A stretch of 6,211 bases of DNA. Source: Quadrisphaera sp. (GTDB lineage Bacteria > Actinomycetota > Actinomycetes > Actinomycetales > Quadrisphaeraceae). A program made the position numbers and the translations under genes. This document shows positions 1 to 5,675 of this stretch, piece by piece. A model generated the notes under the pieces. It was not told the DNA's origin. It searched no databases and worked only from the letters and a program-made list of their open reading frames with translations. The number at the start of each line of letters is the position of its first letter. The stretch's first letter is position 1. Location: positions 1 to 6,211 of the forward strand of contig JARIBR010000151.1 in NCBI GenBank assembly GCA_029258695.1, given 5' to 3'.

Positions 1-944
1 GCATGGCCTTCCACGCCATCAAGGCCGGCGAGGGGCGGGCGTTCGTCTCCGCGGGGGTGGAGTCCGTCTCCTCCGCGCGGTTCGGCACCGCCGACCACAT
101 CCCCGGCGTGGACCCCGAGGTGCTGCCGAACCCGCTGTTCGCCGACGCCCGTGCCCGCACCGCCGAGCGTGCGGAGCAGGGCGCGGACGCGTGGCACGAC
201 CCCCGTGAGGACGGTCTGCTGCCGGACGCCTACATCGCCATGGGCCAGACGGCGGAGAACGTCGCCCTGGCCACCGGCACCTCGCGCCAGCTGCAGGACG
301 AGTACGCCGCGCTGAGCCAGAACCGCGCCGAGGCGTCGATCGCCGACGGCTTCTTCGCCGCCGAGACCACGCCGTACACCCGCGCCGACGGCGTGGTGGT
401 GGACCGCGACGACAGCCCGCGGGCCGGCGTCACCGTCGAGGCCCTGGCCGGACAGGACCCGGTCGTCCGCCCGGGGGGCAGCGTGACGGCCGGCACCGCC
501 TGCCCGCTCAACGACGGCGCCGCGGCGCTCGTGGTGGTCGAGGGCGGTCTCGCCGACGAGCTGGGGCTCACCCCGCTGGCGCGGGTGGTCTCCACGGGGG
601 TCTCCGCGCTCAGCCCGGAGGTCATGGGTCTCGGCCCGGTCGAGGCGTCGCGCCAGGCGCTCGCGCGCGCCGGCATGAGCGTCGACGACGTCGACCTCGT
701 GGAGATCAACGAGGCCTTCGCCGCCCAGGTGGTGCCCAGCGCCGCGGCGCTGGGGGTGCCGTGGGACAAGCTCAACGTCCACGGCGGCGCCATCGCGGTG
801 GGCCACCCGTTCGGGATGACCGGGGCTCGCATCACCACCACCCTGCTCAACGGGCTGCGCGCCACCGACGGCACCTTCGGCCTGGAGACGATGTGCGTGG
901 GCGGCGGGCAGGGCATGGCGATGGTGGTCGAGCGGCTGAGCTGA
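1..944 (+). CDS. Thiolase (acetyl-CoA C-acyltransferase), 5'-truncated
   Basis: Thiolases reversibly condense or cleave acyl-CoA units (beta-oxidation or acetoacetyl-CoA formation) in the cytoplasm. About 313 codons are visible, against a usual 390-400, so some 80-90 N-terminal residues are missing at the window edge. The ATG at position 3 is internal: the segment AFHAIKAGEGRAFVSAGVES normally follows directly after the nucleophilic-cysteine loop, which must lie just left of the window. Seen here: GTACPLNDGAAA (visible residues 164-175), NEAFA (236-240), the GGAIAVGHPFGMTGAR block with catalytic His268, and the C-terminal CVGGGQG with catalytic Cys298. No frameshift or missing key residue occurs in the visible part. 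The TGA stop is followed by a 44-base gap to the convergent minus-strand gene. Degradative versus biosynthetic type, and chain-length preference, cannot be decided without the rest of the gene and its neighbours. Confidence 0.95.
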   Translation, partial: MAFHAIKAGEGRAFVSAGVESVSSARFGTADHIPGVDPEVLPNPLFADARARTAERAEQGADAWHDPREDGLLPDAYIAMGQTAENVALATGTSRQLQDEYAALSQNRAEASIADGFFAAETTPYTRADGVVVDRDDSPRAGVTVEALAGQDPVVRPGGSVTAGTACPLNDGAAALVVVEGGLADELGLTPLARVVSTGVSALSPEVMGLGPVEASRQALARAGMSVDDVDLVEINEAFAAQVVPSAAALGVPWDKLNVHGGAIAVGHPFGMTGARITTTLLNGLRATDGTFGLETMCVGGGQGMAMVVERLS

Positions 945-988
945 GGCCGCGGGCGTACACCTCCGGCGGGCTCACGAGCTCGACAGCA

Positions 989-2077
989 TCACCACTGCGC
1001 GAGCACGGCCCTCCCGCTCGGTGTCAGCTGGCGCAAGTGGCTCCAGTCCAGGGCGCCGTCGTTGTGGAGTCTGCCGACGACCACTGCCGGGCTCACCCCG
1101 AGCCGTCGGGCTTCAGCGACGACCTTGGCGCGGGAGATCGGTGGAGCGATGCGAGGTTCTTCGGACAATGCCCACCGTGACGCCTGATCGTCCGCGTCAT
1201 GCTCTCTGCCCACGGGTGGACCGTGTCCGAGGTCGACGTCGACGACCGGTCCGTCGTCGAGGTGGCCCAGCAGCAAGTGAGCCACCTCGTGCAGCAGTGT
1301 GAACAGGATGCTGTCGAGGCGCTGGATGCGTCCGGACAGAGCGATCACGGGCCCGGCCCCGTCGTGGAAAGTCGCGCCGTCGATCTTGCAGCCCTTCAAC
1401 GGCTGCACGTGGACCAGTCGGACCCCCGCTTCGGCAAAGCGTGCGGGCAGGTCGCGGAGACCGGAAGGATCCTCGACGGTCACCGTGATCGCCTCAGCCA
1501 GCTGGCGCAAGCGCTCGACGTCCACGTCCGGGTCGGCTCTGAGCCCGGCGGCGGTGCGCATCGCCAGGGCGAGCCACGCGAGCGTGGCGGGTGAGAGCAC
1601 CTCACCGTCGCCGCGGCGCCGTGCGGCCATGGTGAACGACGGCGGGTCGTCGTCGACGGACGCCATGCCGAGCAGGTCAGCGACGGCTCGTTCCTGAGCG
1701 TCGAGGTCACCCTCCGGGAGCACTCCGCGCTGGACCAGCTCTCGCACCGGCACCAAGGAGTTCAGGCGTCCGCGCCGCTGAACGTCTGAGGGAGCACCAC
1801 CTCGCGCCGCGCTCGCACTCTGCACCTTCCACGCCTGGTGCGTCGCCTGCAGCCGCAACCACGTCTGCGGATCGGTGCTCGTCGCCTCACCGATGGCCTG
1901 GGCCGTCTCGGGCGTGAGCTCCTTGCGGTCGTTCAGCAGCTCGGAGACCATCTGGACGGGTCGCCCGATGATCTCGGCGAACTCCACGCCCGACCAACCG
2001 CGGGCGTCCAGCTCATCGCGCAGGTACTCCCCGACCGGGTATGCCTCGGCCGGAGACGGGATGATCGTCGTCTCCAC
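989..2077 (-). CDS. XRE-type HTH protein fused to ImmA/IrrE-family metallopeptidase (HigA-like antitoxin/regulator)
   Basis: A 362-residue protein in two parts. Residues about 16-75 form a HigA/VapI-like XRE helix-turn-helix (core GRPVQMVSELLNDRKELTPE, then TDPQTWLRLQ), which would bind DNA and the toxin. Residues about 215-345 match an ImmA/IrrE-type zinc peptidase: HEVAH at 263-267 supplies two metal-binding His and the catalytic Glu, and EHDADDQASRWA (292-303) resembles the family's downstream third-ligand segment with Glu292. The middle (about 100-200, including LVPVRELVQRGVL) is typical of long HigA-IrrE fusions as I remember them. The start is GTG at 2077, directly behind a GAGGAGGAGAG ribosome site; no ATG lies nearby. 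It begins 11 bases after the toxin stop, so the two genes are probably cotranscribed and translationally coupled. By family knowledge it should neutralise HigB and repress the operon; the peptidase may let it cleave itself, the toxin or a repressor on a signal, which is inference. It ends 44 bases from the thiolase stop. Confidence 0.9.
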   Translation of the reverse strand: METTIIPSPAEAYPVGEYLRDELDARGWSGVEFAEIIGRPVQMVSELLNDRKELTPETAQAIGEATSTDPQTWLRLQATHQAWKVQSASAARGGAPSDVQRRGRLNSLVPVRELVQRGVLPEGDLDAQERAVADLLGMASVDDDPPSFTMAARRRGDGEVLSPATLAWLALAMRTAAGLRADPDVDVERLRQLAEAITVTVEDPSGLRDLPARFAEAGVRLVHVQPLKGCKIDGATFHDGAGPVIALSGRIQRLDSILFTLLHEVAHLLLGHLDDGPVVDVDLGHGPPVGREHDADDQASRWALSEEPRIAPPISRAKVVAEARRLGVSPAVVVGRLHNDGALDWSHLRQLTPSGRAVLAQW

Positions 2078-2088
2078 CTCTCCTCCTC

Positions 2089-2397
2089 TCAGTGGTAGTC
2101 GATGACCTCGACGACCACGACGTACTGCCCCTCATCGTCCCGCTGGAAGGTCAGCATGAGCCTGAACTGGTCGTTCAGGCGGATCGAGTGCTGGCCCGCG
2201 CGGTCTCCGCGCAACTGCTCGAGCCGGAGGGCCTTGTGTTGCCGCAGCTCGAGCTGGCTCGAGACGCTGTACAACAGCGTGACCTTCTTGCGGTAAACCT
2301 TGATCAGATCGGCATGGAAACGACGAGGTCGATAGCCAGGGTCCTCGTAGAGCCGACGCATCTCTTCGTCGCCGAACTGGATGCGCAAGCCACTCAC
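2089..2397 (-). CDS. higB: HigB/RelE-superfamily toxin (ribosome-dependent mRNA interferase)
   Basis: A 102-residue protein of the HigB killer family, the usual length for these toxins. Family members bind the ribosome and cut mRNA during translation. The signature is visible: LRGDRAGQHSIRLNDQFRLM (residues 62-81) and the C-terminal EVIDYH ending, which carries the Tyr and His found at the end of characterised HigB proteins. The N-terminus (LRIQFGDEEMRRLYED) fits the family's opening strand and helix. The frame is open upstream to 2517, but that extension (Pro/Ser/His-rich) has no family similarity. I chose GTG at 2397, with AAGGGTG 8 bases upstream; TTG at 2388 is an alternative. The gene precedes its HTH partner by 11 bases, toxin first as in higBA. 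GC over 2101-2340 is 149/240 (62%), about ten points below neighbouring genes, suggesting acquisition. No catalytic loss is evident, so the toxin is probably functional. Confidence 0.9.
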   Translation of the reverse strand: MSGLRIQFGDEEMRRLYEDPGYRPRRFHADLIKVYRKKVTLLYSVSSQLELRQHKALRLEQLRGDRAGQHSIRLNDQFRLMLTFQRDDEGQYVVVVEVIDYH

Positions 2398-2403
2398 GCC
2401 ACC

Positions 2404-2420
2404 TTCACCCTTGGGGTGAA
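2404..2420. promoter_or_regulatory. Perfect inverted repeat before the toxin start: candidate operator / RNA hairpin
   Basis: TTCACCC-TTG-GGGTGAA is a perfect 7-3-7 dyad ending 7 bases upstream of the toxin GTG. XRE antitoxins of higBA operons usually repress their own promoter by binding a palindrome of this kind, so it is a good operator candidate. In the minus-strand mRNA the same bases could form a 7-bp stem whose 3' arm contains the likely ribosome-binding AAGGGTG, giving possible translational control. Function is inferred; the symmetry is seen directly. Confidence 0.55.
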
Positions 2421-2424
2421 GCCC

Positions 2425-2452
2425 ACAGTAGCACTGATCTGCGACGGGTGAC
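2425..2452 (-). promoter_or_regulatory. Weak candidate promoter of the toxin-antitoxin operon
   Basis: On the minus strand, TGC-TACTGT (hexamer at 2430-2425) resembles an extended -10 box (TGn plus TAnnnT). A poor -35 match, GTCACC (2452-2447, 3 of 6 bases), lies 16 bases further upstream. Transcription would start around 2418, inside the 2404-2420 dyad, and the -35 overlaps the second dyad at 2445-2455. That placement suits autorepression. The promoter itself is a weak call. Confidence 0.3.
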
Positions 2453-2455
2453 CCG
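2445..2455. promoter_or_regulatory. Second short dyad (CGGGT-G-ACCCG), possible accessory operator
   Basis: A perfect 5-1-5 inverted repeat centred 38 bases from the centre of the 2404-2420 dyad and sharing the GGGTGA core. The two would bracket the proposed toxin promoter. Short GC-rich dyads arise by chance in such DNA, so on its own this is weak; the shared core and the position are the reasons to list it. Confidence 0.3.
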
Positions 2456-2558
2456 GAGGAGGAGACGCTCGAAGGGTGTCGGGGGCCGCTCGCATGAAGA
2501 TCCCGTCGGGTCCCCACAGGTCATCTAGGCTGCACCGGTTGTGACACCGATCGACCGA

Positions 2559-2564
2559 AGGGGG
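2559..2564 (+). promoter_or_regulatory. Ribosome binding site of res
   Basis: AGGGGG lies 7 bases before the ATG at 2572 and supports that start. In the 174-base divergent gap I see only TAGGCT (2526-2531) as a possible -10 for res, with no recognisable -35, so the res promoter is not called. Confidence 0.65.
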
Positions 2565-2571
2565 TCCCGCG

Positions 2572-4242
2572 ATGTCCGCTGACCTCGAGAACCCGATCCT
2601 CAACGGTCCCTTCGACCCGCCGGAGCACCACTTCGAGGTGCTGCCCGACGGCCCCAGCGGTCGCGTGCTGCCCGGTCGTCGGCGCAGCGAGTCGTGGGTG
2701 CCGGTGCCCCAGGTGCGCAAGGGGCGCCGCACCCGGGCCGTGCAGGAGGCGCTCGACCTCGACACCACGGGCGAGCGCCGCGAGGTCAACGAGCTCATCA
2801 ACGACGTCCGCCGCGCGGTGGAGAGCTGGCGCCGGACCTACGACGGCGTCAGCCCCATCACCCGCAAGCTCCTCCAGCACTGGTCGGACCCGGCGCGCGG
2901 GAGCGAGCGGGTGCTGTTCTGCCAGCGCGAGGCCGTGGAGACCGCGATCTTCCTCGCCGAGGTCGCCGGGCGCGGGCGCTGGTCGGGCCAGGACTGGCGC
3001 CGGCGCCTCGACGCGGCCAACGCCGTCCACAACGACGGGATGCCCCGCACCGCGCTGAAGATGGCCACCGGCTCCGGCAAGACCGTGGTCATGGCGATGC
3101 TCATCGCCTGGCAGACCCTCAACCACGCCCACAGCCCCCGCGACGCCCGGTTCACCAACCGCTTCCTCGTGGTGACGCCCGGCATCACCATCCGCGACCG
3201 GCTGCGGGTGCTGCTGCCCAGCGACCCGGAGAACTACTACCGCCTGCGGGACCTCGTGCCGCCCGACCTCGAGGGCGCGCTGCGCACCGCCCACGTGGTC
3301 ATCACCAACTACCACGCGTTTCTGCCGCGGGACCGCCGCGAGATCAAGGGCGTGGCCGCGAAGACCCGGAAGCTGCTCGTCCAGGACAAGCCGGACCCGT
3401 TCCGCGAGTCCAGCGACGACGTGGTCTCCCGGGTGCTGCGTGACTTCGGCTCCGGGGCGGGAACGGGCAGGAGCGGCCCCAAGGTGCTCGTGCTCAACGA
3501 CGAGGCGCACCACTGCTACCAGGACAAGCCGCTGGTGGTGGACGACGGCTCCGCCGCTCCCGATGACGCAGCCGGCGACGCCGTGGCGCCCGACGCCGAG
3601 GCCAAGGAGCGCAACGCCAGCGCCCGGGTGTGGTGGACGGGGCTGCGCGCGATCCAGCGCAAGGTCGGCCTCAAGGGCGTCTACGACCTCAGCGCCACCC
3701 CGTACTACCTCTCGGGGTCCGGCTACGCCGAGGGGTACATCTTCCCGTGGACGGTCAGCGACTTCTCGCTGATGGACGCGATCGAGTCCGGCATCGTCAA
3801 GGTGCCGCGCCTGCCCGTGAACGACGACGCGGCCGGCCAGCAGGTCACCTACCTCCACCTATGGGACGCGGTGGGCCAGGAGCTGCCGAAGCGGCGCGCC
3901 AAGGACGCCGTGGTCGGCGGCGGGTGGACGATGCCCGCGGCCCTCGAGGGCGCGACGCGGAGCCTGTACCGCTCCTACCAGCGCTCGTGGGAGCACTACG
4001 AGCGAGAAGGAGCTGAGGCCGACCGGCGCCCCGCCGCCGGTGTTCATCGTCGTCTGCCCCAACACCGTGGTGTCCAAGCTGGTCCACGACTGGATCGCCG
4101 GGCACGAGGCGACCGCGCCCGACGGCTCGACGCACCTGCGCGCCGGCGAGCTGCCGCTGTTCTCCAACGTCGACAGCGATGGCCGATGGAGCCACCGGCC
4201 GCGCACGCTGCTCATCGACTCCGCCCAGCTGGAGTCAGGTGA
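2572..4242 (+). CDS. Res N-terminal part: RecA1 helicase domain (motifs Q, I, II, III) with out-of-frame tail
   Basis: Residues 1-477 are homologous Res sequence; the last 79 (from about 4003) are read out of frame, Arg/Ala-rich and meaningless. Visible in order: FCQREAVETAIF (116-127), resembling a Q-motif region; Walker A ATGSGKT (165-171) for ATP binding; FLVVTPGITIRDRL (198-211, motif Ia area); TNYHAF (245-250, motif Ib area); the DEAH box in LNDEAHH (308-314); and SATP (374-377, motif III), which couples ATP hydrolysis to unwinding. Between DEAH and SATP sits an acidic, Ala-rich stretch (about 324-348), likely a surface loop. The ATG start at 2572 has AGGGGG 7 bases upstream and the N-terminal sequence NPILNGPFDPP is typical of this Res type as I recall it. 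This segment alone lacks motifs V-VI and cannot be a working helicase. Confidence 0.8.
   Translation: MSADLENPILNGPFDPPEHHFEVLPDGPSGRVLPGRRRSESWVPVPQVRKGRRTRAVQEALDLDTTGERREVNELINDVRRAVESWRRTYDGVSPITRKLLQHWSDPARGSERVLFCQREAVETAIFLAEVAGRGRWSGQDWRRRLDAANAVHNDGMPRTALKMATGSGKTVVMAMLIAWQTLNHAHSPRDARFTNRFLVVTPGITIRDRLRVLLPSDPENYYRLRDLVPPDLEGALRTAHVVITNYHAFLPRDRREIKGVAAKTRKLLVQDKPDPFRESSDDVVSRVLRDFGSGAGTGRSGPKVLVLNDEAHHCYQDKPLVVDDGSAAPDDAAGDAVAPDAEAKERNASARVWWTGLRAIQRKVGLKGVYDLSATPYYLSGSGYAEGYIFPWTVSDFSLMDAIESGIVKVPRLPVNDDAAGQQVTYLHLWDAVGQELPKRRAKDAVVGGGWTMPAALEGATRSLYRSYQRSWEHYEREGAEADRRPAAGVHRRLPQHRGVQAGPRLDRRARGDRARRLDAPARRRAAAVLQRRQRWPMEPPAAHAAHRLRPAGVR
3999..4006 (+). repeat. Tandem CGAG duplication at the res frame change
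   Basis: CGAGCGAG is two adjacent copies of a 4-base unit, 3999-4002 and 4003-4006. Upstream the homologous frame reads SWEHYE; downstream the homologous frame, one base later, reads KELRPTGAPPPVFIVVCPNT. Removing one unit merges them, which makes a slipped-strand duplication the simplest cause. A one-base insertion anywhere from about 4003 to 4036 would explain the shift equally well, since both frames are open from 3773 to 4242. Confidence 0.6.
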
Positions 4243-5665
4243 GGGCCTCAGCGAGGACTTCAAGCGCGCCGCGGCCACCGAGATCGACGCGTTCAAGGCC
4301 GAGTACCGCCGCCGGTCCCCCGGCGCCGACGTCGACGCGCTGACGGACGAGGACCTGCTGCGCGAGGTGATGAACACCGTGGGGCGCCCGGGGCGGCTCG
4401 GTGGTGAGGTGCGGTGCGTGGTCTCGGTGTCGATGCTCACCGAGGGCTGGGACGCCAACACCGTCACCCACGTCCTCGGCGTGCGGGCGTTCGGCAGCCA
4501 GCTGCTGTGCGAGCAGGTGGTCGGCCGCGGCCTGCGCCGCCGCAGCTACGCGCTGAACGATGACGGGACGTTCAACGCGGAGTACGCCTCCGTCTACGGC
4601 GTGCCGTTCGCCTTCGTCGGCACCAAGCCCGGACCGGAGCCGAAGCCGCCGACCCCGGCGCAGGAGGTGTACTCGGTGCCGGGGCGCGAGCACCTGCGCA
4701 TCACGTTCCCGCACGTGGCCGGGTACCGGCTGGAGATCCCCGACGACGACCTCGTCTTCGACCCCCGGGACGCAGCCCGCTTCGCGGTGCGCCAGGAGCA
4801 GGTGGCGACACGGACGACGAGCGCGGGCATCGCCGGCGAGGAGGAGCGGGTCGACCTCTCGGAGTACGAGCGCAAGCGTCCCCAGGAGATCGCCTACGAG
4901 ATCGCCCGCCGGGTCGTCGAATCCCACCTGCTGGTCGGCGGTGACCGGCGCCCGTGGCTGTTCCCCCGCGTGGTCGGCTTCGTCCGCCGGTGGCTGACGG
5001 ACAGCGTCGACACGGACGAGGGGCTGGCGCTCGGCTACGTGACCATGGCGGAGTACCGCGAGGAGGCCGCCGAGGCGGTGGCCCATCTCATCGGGACGAA
5101 CCCCGGCTCGGGGCGCTCACGCCTCCAGCCGATGCTGCGCCAGTTCGACCCGCAGGGGTCCACGGCCGGCGTCTGGTTCTCCACCCGCAAGGCGTTCGTG
5201 GGCACCGAGAAGTCCGAGGTCAGCCACGTGGTCCTCGACGGCCAGGGCGGCAACACCTGGGAGCAGGTCCTCAGCACCGAGTGCGAGCTGCACCGTGACG
5301 TCGCCGCGTACGTGAAGAACGACCACGTCGGGCTGACCATCCCCTACGTCCACCAGGGCGTCACCCACGCGTACCTGCCGGACTTCCTCGTCCGGCTGCA
5401 CCAGCGCGACGGCGACGTGGTGCGCACCCTGGTCGTCGAGGTCTCCGGCGGGCAGAAGTCTCCGGGGCCCACCAAGGTCAAGGCCGAGACCGCCCGCGAC
5501 TCGTGGTGCGCCGCGGTGAACAACCACGGGGGCTTCGGCCGCTGTGGCTACGTGGAGATCACCGACATGCCCTCGGCGCGCGAGGTGCTCAGCGCGGCCA
5601 TCGACGCCCTCTACGCCGACCAGTCCGTCGTCGGCGATCCCGACCTGCTCGATGCCGTCCTCTGA
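4007..5665 (+). CDS. Res C-terminal part: RecA2 helicase domain and PD-(D/E)xK-like nuclease (second frame)
   Basis: This frame continues the Res protein for about 552 residues. The first usual start codon is GTG at 4040, but it falls within the first strand of RecA2 (VFIVVCPNT) and has no ribosome site at normal spacing, so it is not a real gene start. Motifs, numbered from 4040: SMLTEGWDAN (131-140, motif V region) and EQVVGRGLRR (158-167, motif VI with arginine fingers). The C-terminal nuclease has YLPDFLVRL (445-453), then VVEVSGGQK (465-473), giving the Asp and Glu of a PD-(D/E)xK core, and the family block AAVNNHGGFGRCGYVEI (491-507). The lysine is not at the standard E-x-K position (EVS here), with K473 further on. 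As I remember the family, relatives often read EVTG at this place, so I do not take this as a defect. The TGA at 5663-5665 is followed closely by mod. Confidence 0.85.
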   Translation, partial: KELRPTGAPPPVFIVVCPNTVVSKLVHDWIAGHEATAPDGSTHLRAGELPLFSNVDSDGRWSHRPRTLLIDSAQLESGEGLSEDFKRAAATEIDAFKAEYRRRSPGADVDALTDEDLLREVMNTVGRPGRLGGEVRCVVSVSMLTEGWDANTVTHVLGVRAFGSQLLCEQVVGRGLRRRSYALNDDGTFNAEYASVYGVPFAFVGTKPGPEPKPPTPAQEVYSVPGREHLRITFPHVAGYRLEIPDDDLVFDPRDAARFAVRQEQVATRTTSAGIAGEEERVDLSEYERKRPQEIAYEIARRVVESHLLVGGDRRPWLFPRVVGFVRRWLTDSVDTDEGLALGYVTMAEYREEAAEAVAHLIGTNPGSGRSRLQPMLRQFDPQGSTAGVWFSTRKAFVGTEKSEVSHVVLDGQGGNTWEQVLSTECELHRDVAAYVKNDHVGLTIPYVHQGVTHAYLPDFLVRLHQRDGDVVRTLVVEVSGGQKSPGPTKVKAETARDSWCAAVNNHGGFGRCGYVEITDMPSAREVLSAAIDALYADQSVVGDPDLLDAVL

Positions 5666-5669
5666 GGAG
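5664..5669 (+). promoter_or_regulatory. Ribosome binding site deciding the mod start
   Basis: GAGGAG overlaps the res stop codon and lies 6 bases before GTG at 5676, an ideal spacing. The in-frame ATG at 5652 lies upstream of it, inside res, and has no comparable site. This favours GTG 5676. Confidence 0.65.
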
Positions 5670-5675
5670 TCCTCC

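Larger units (their letters stand above)
2572..5665 (+). pseudogene. Type III-like restriction endonuclease subunit R (helicase-nuclease), frameshifted
   Basis: Res subunits of type III-like R-M systems translocate on DNA using ATP and cut unmodified DNA, acting with the Mod methyltransferase. This locus carries all the parts of one such protein of about 1029 residues: N-terminal region, both RecA-like helicase domains and a C-terminal nuclease. They lie in two frames: residues 1-477 in the frame of 2572, the rest in the next frame from about 4007 to the TGA at 5663-5665. Deleting one copy of the CGAG repeat at 3999-4006 joins them smoothly (...HYEKELRPTG...). Read literally, translation from 2572 leaves the homologous frame and stops at 4242, giving a 556-residue product without the second RecA domain or nuclease, which should be inactive. 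Both halves otherwise keep clean coding sequence and motifs, so the lesion is recent, a sequencing error, or bypassed. The mod gene follows with a stop/start overlap or a 10-base gap depending on its start. Confidence 0.85.

Noticed and set aside
230..916. Minus-strand open frame opposite the thiolase
   Set aside because: Ser/Pro/Thr/Ala-rich mirror of a clearly coding thiolase, no family resemblance.
945..988. Terminator between the convergent thiolase and HTH-peptidase genes
   Set aside because: Only an 8-base palindrome (CGAGCTCG, 975-982) is seen, with no stem-loop of useful length and no T-run.
2398..2517. N-terminal extension of the toxin frame up to 2517
   Set aside because: The extra 40 residues have no family similarity, run through the dyads and the likely promoter, and would make the toxin unusually long; GTG 2397 fits better.
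2521..3858. Long minus-strand open frame (445 codons) opposite the first half of res
   Set aside because: It is antisense to conserved helicase motifs, His/Val/Gly/Ala-rich without any recognisable domain, and of the kind produced by strong G/C third-position bias.
4235..5086. Minus-strand open frame of 283 codons opposite the second half of res
   Set aside because: Antisense to the RecA2 motifs V-VI; low-complexity Arg/Val/His/Leu composition, no domain.
4040..5665. Independent gene starting at GTG 4040
   Set aside because: The start falls within the first strand of the second RecA domain and AAGGAG lies 27 bases upstream, too far; it is the displaced second half of res.
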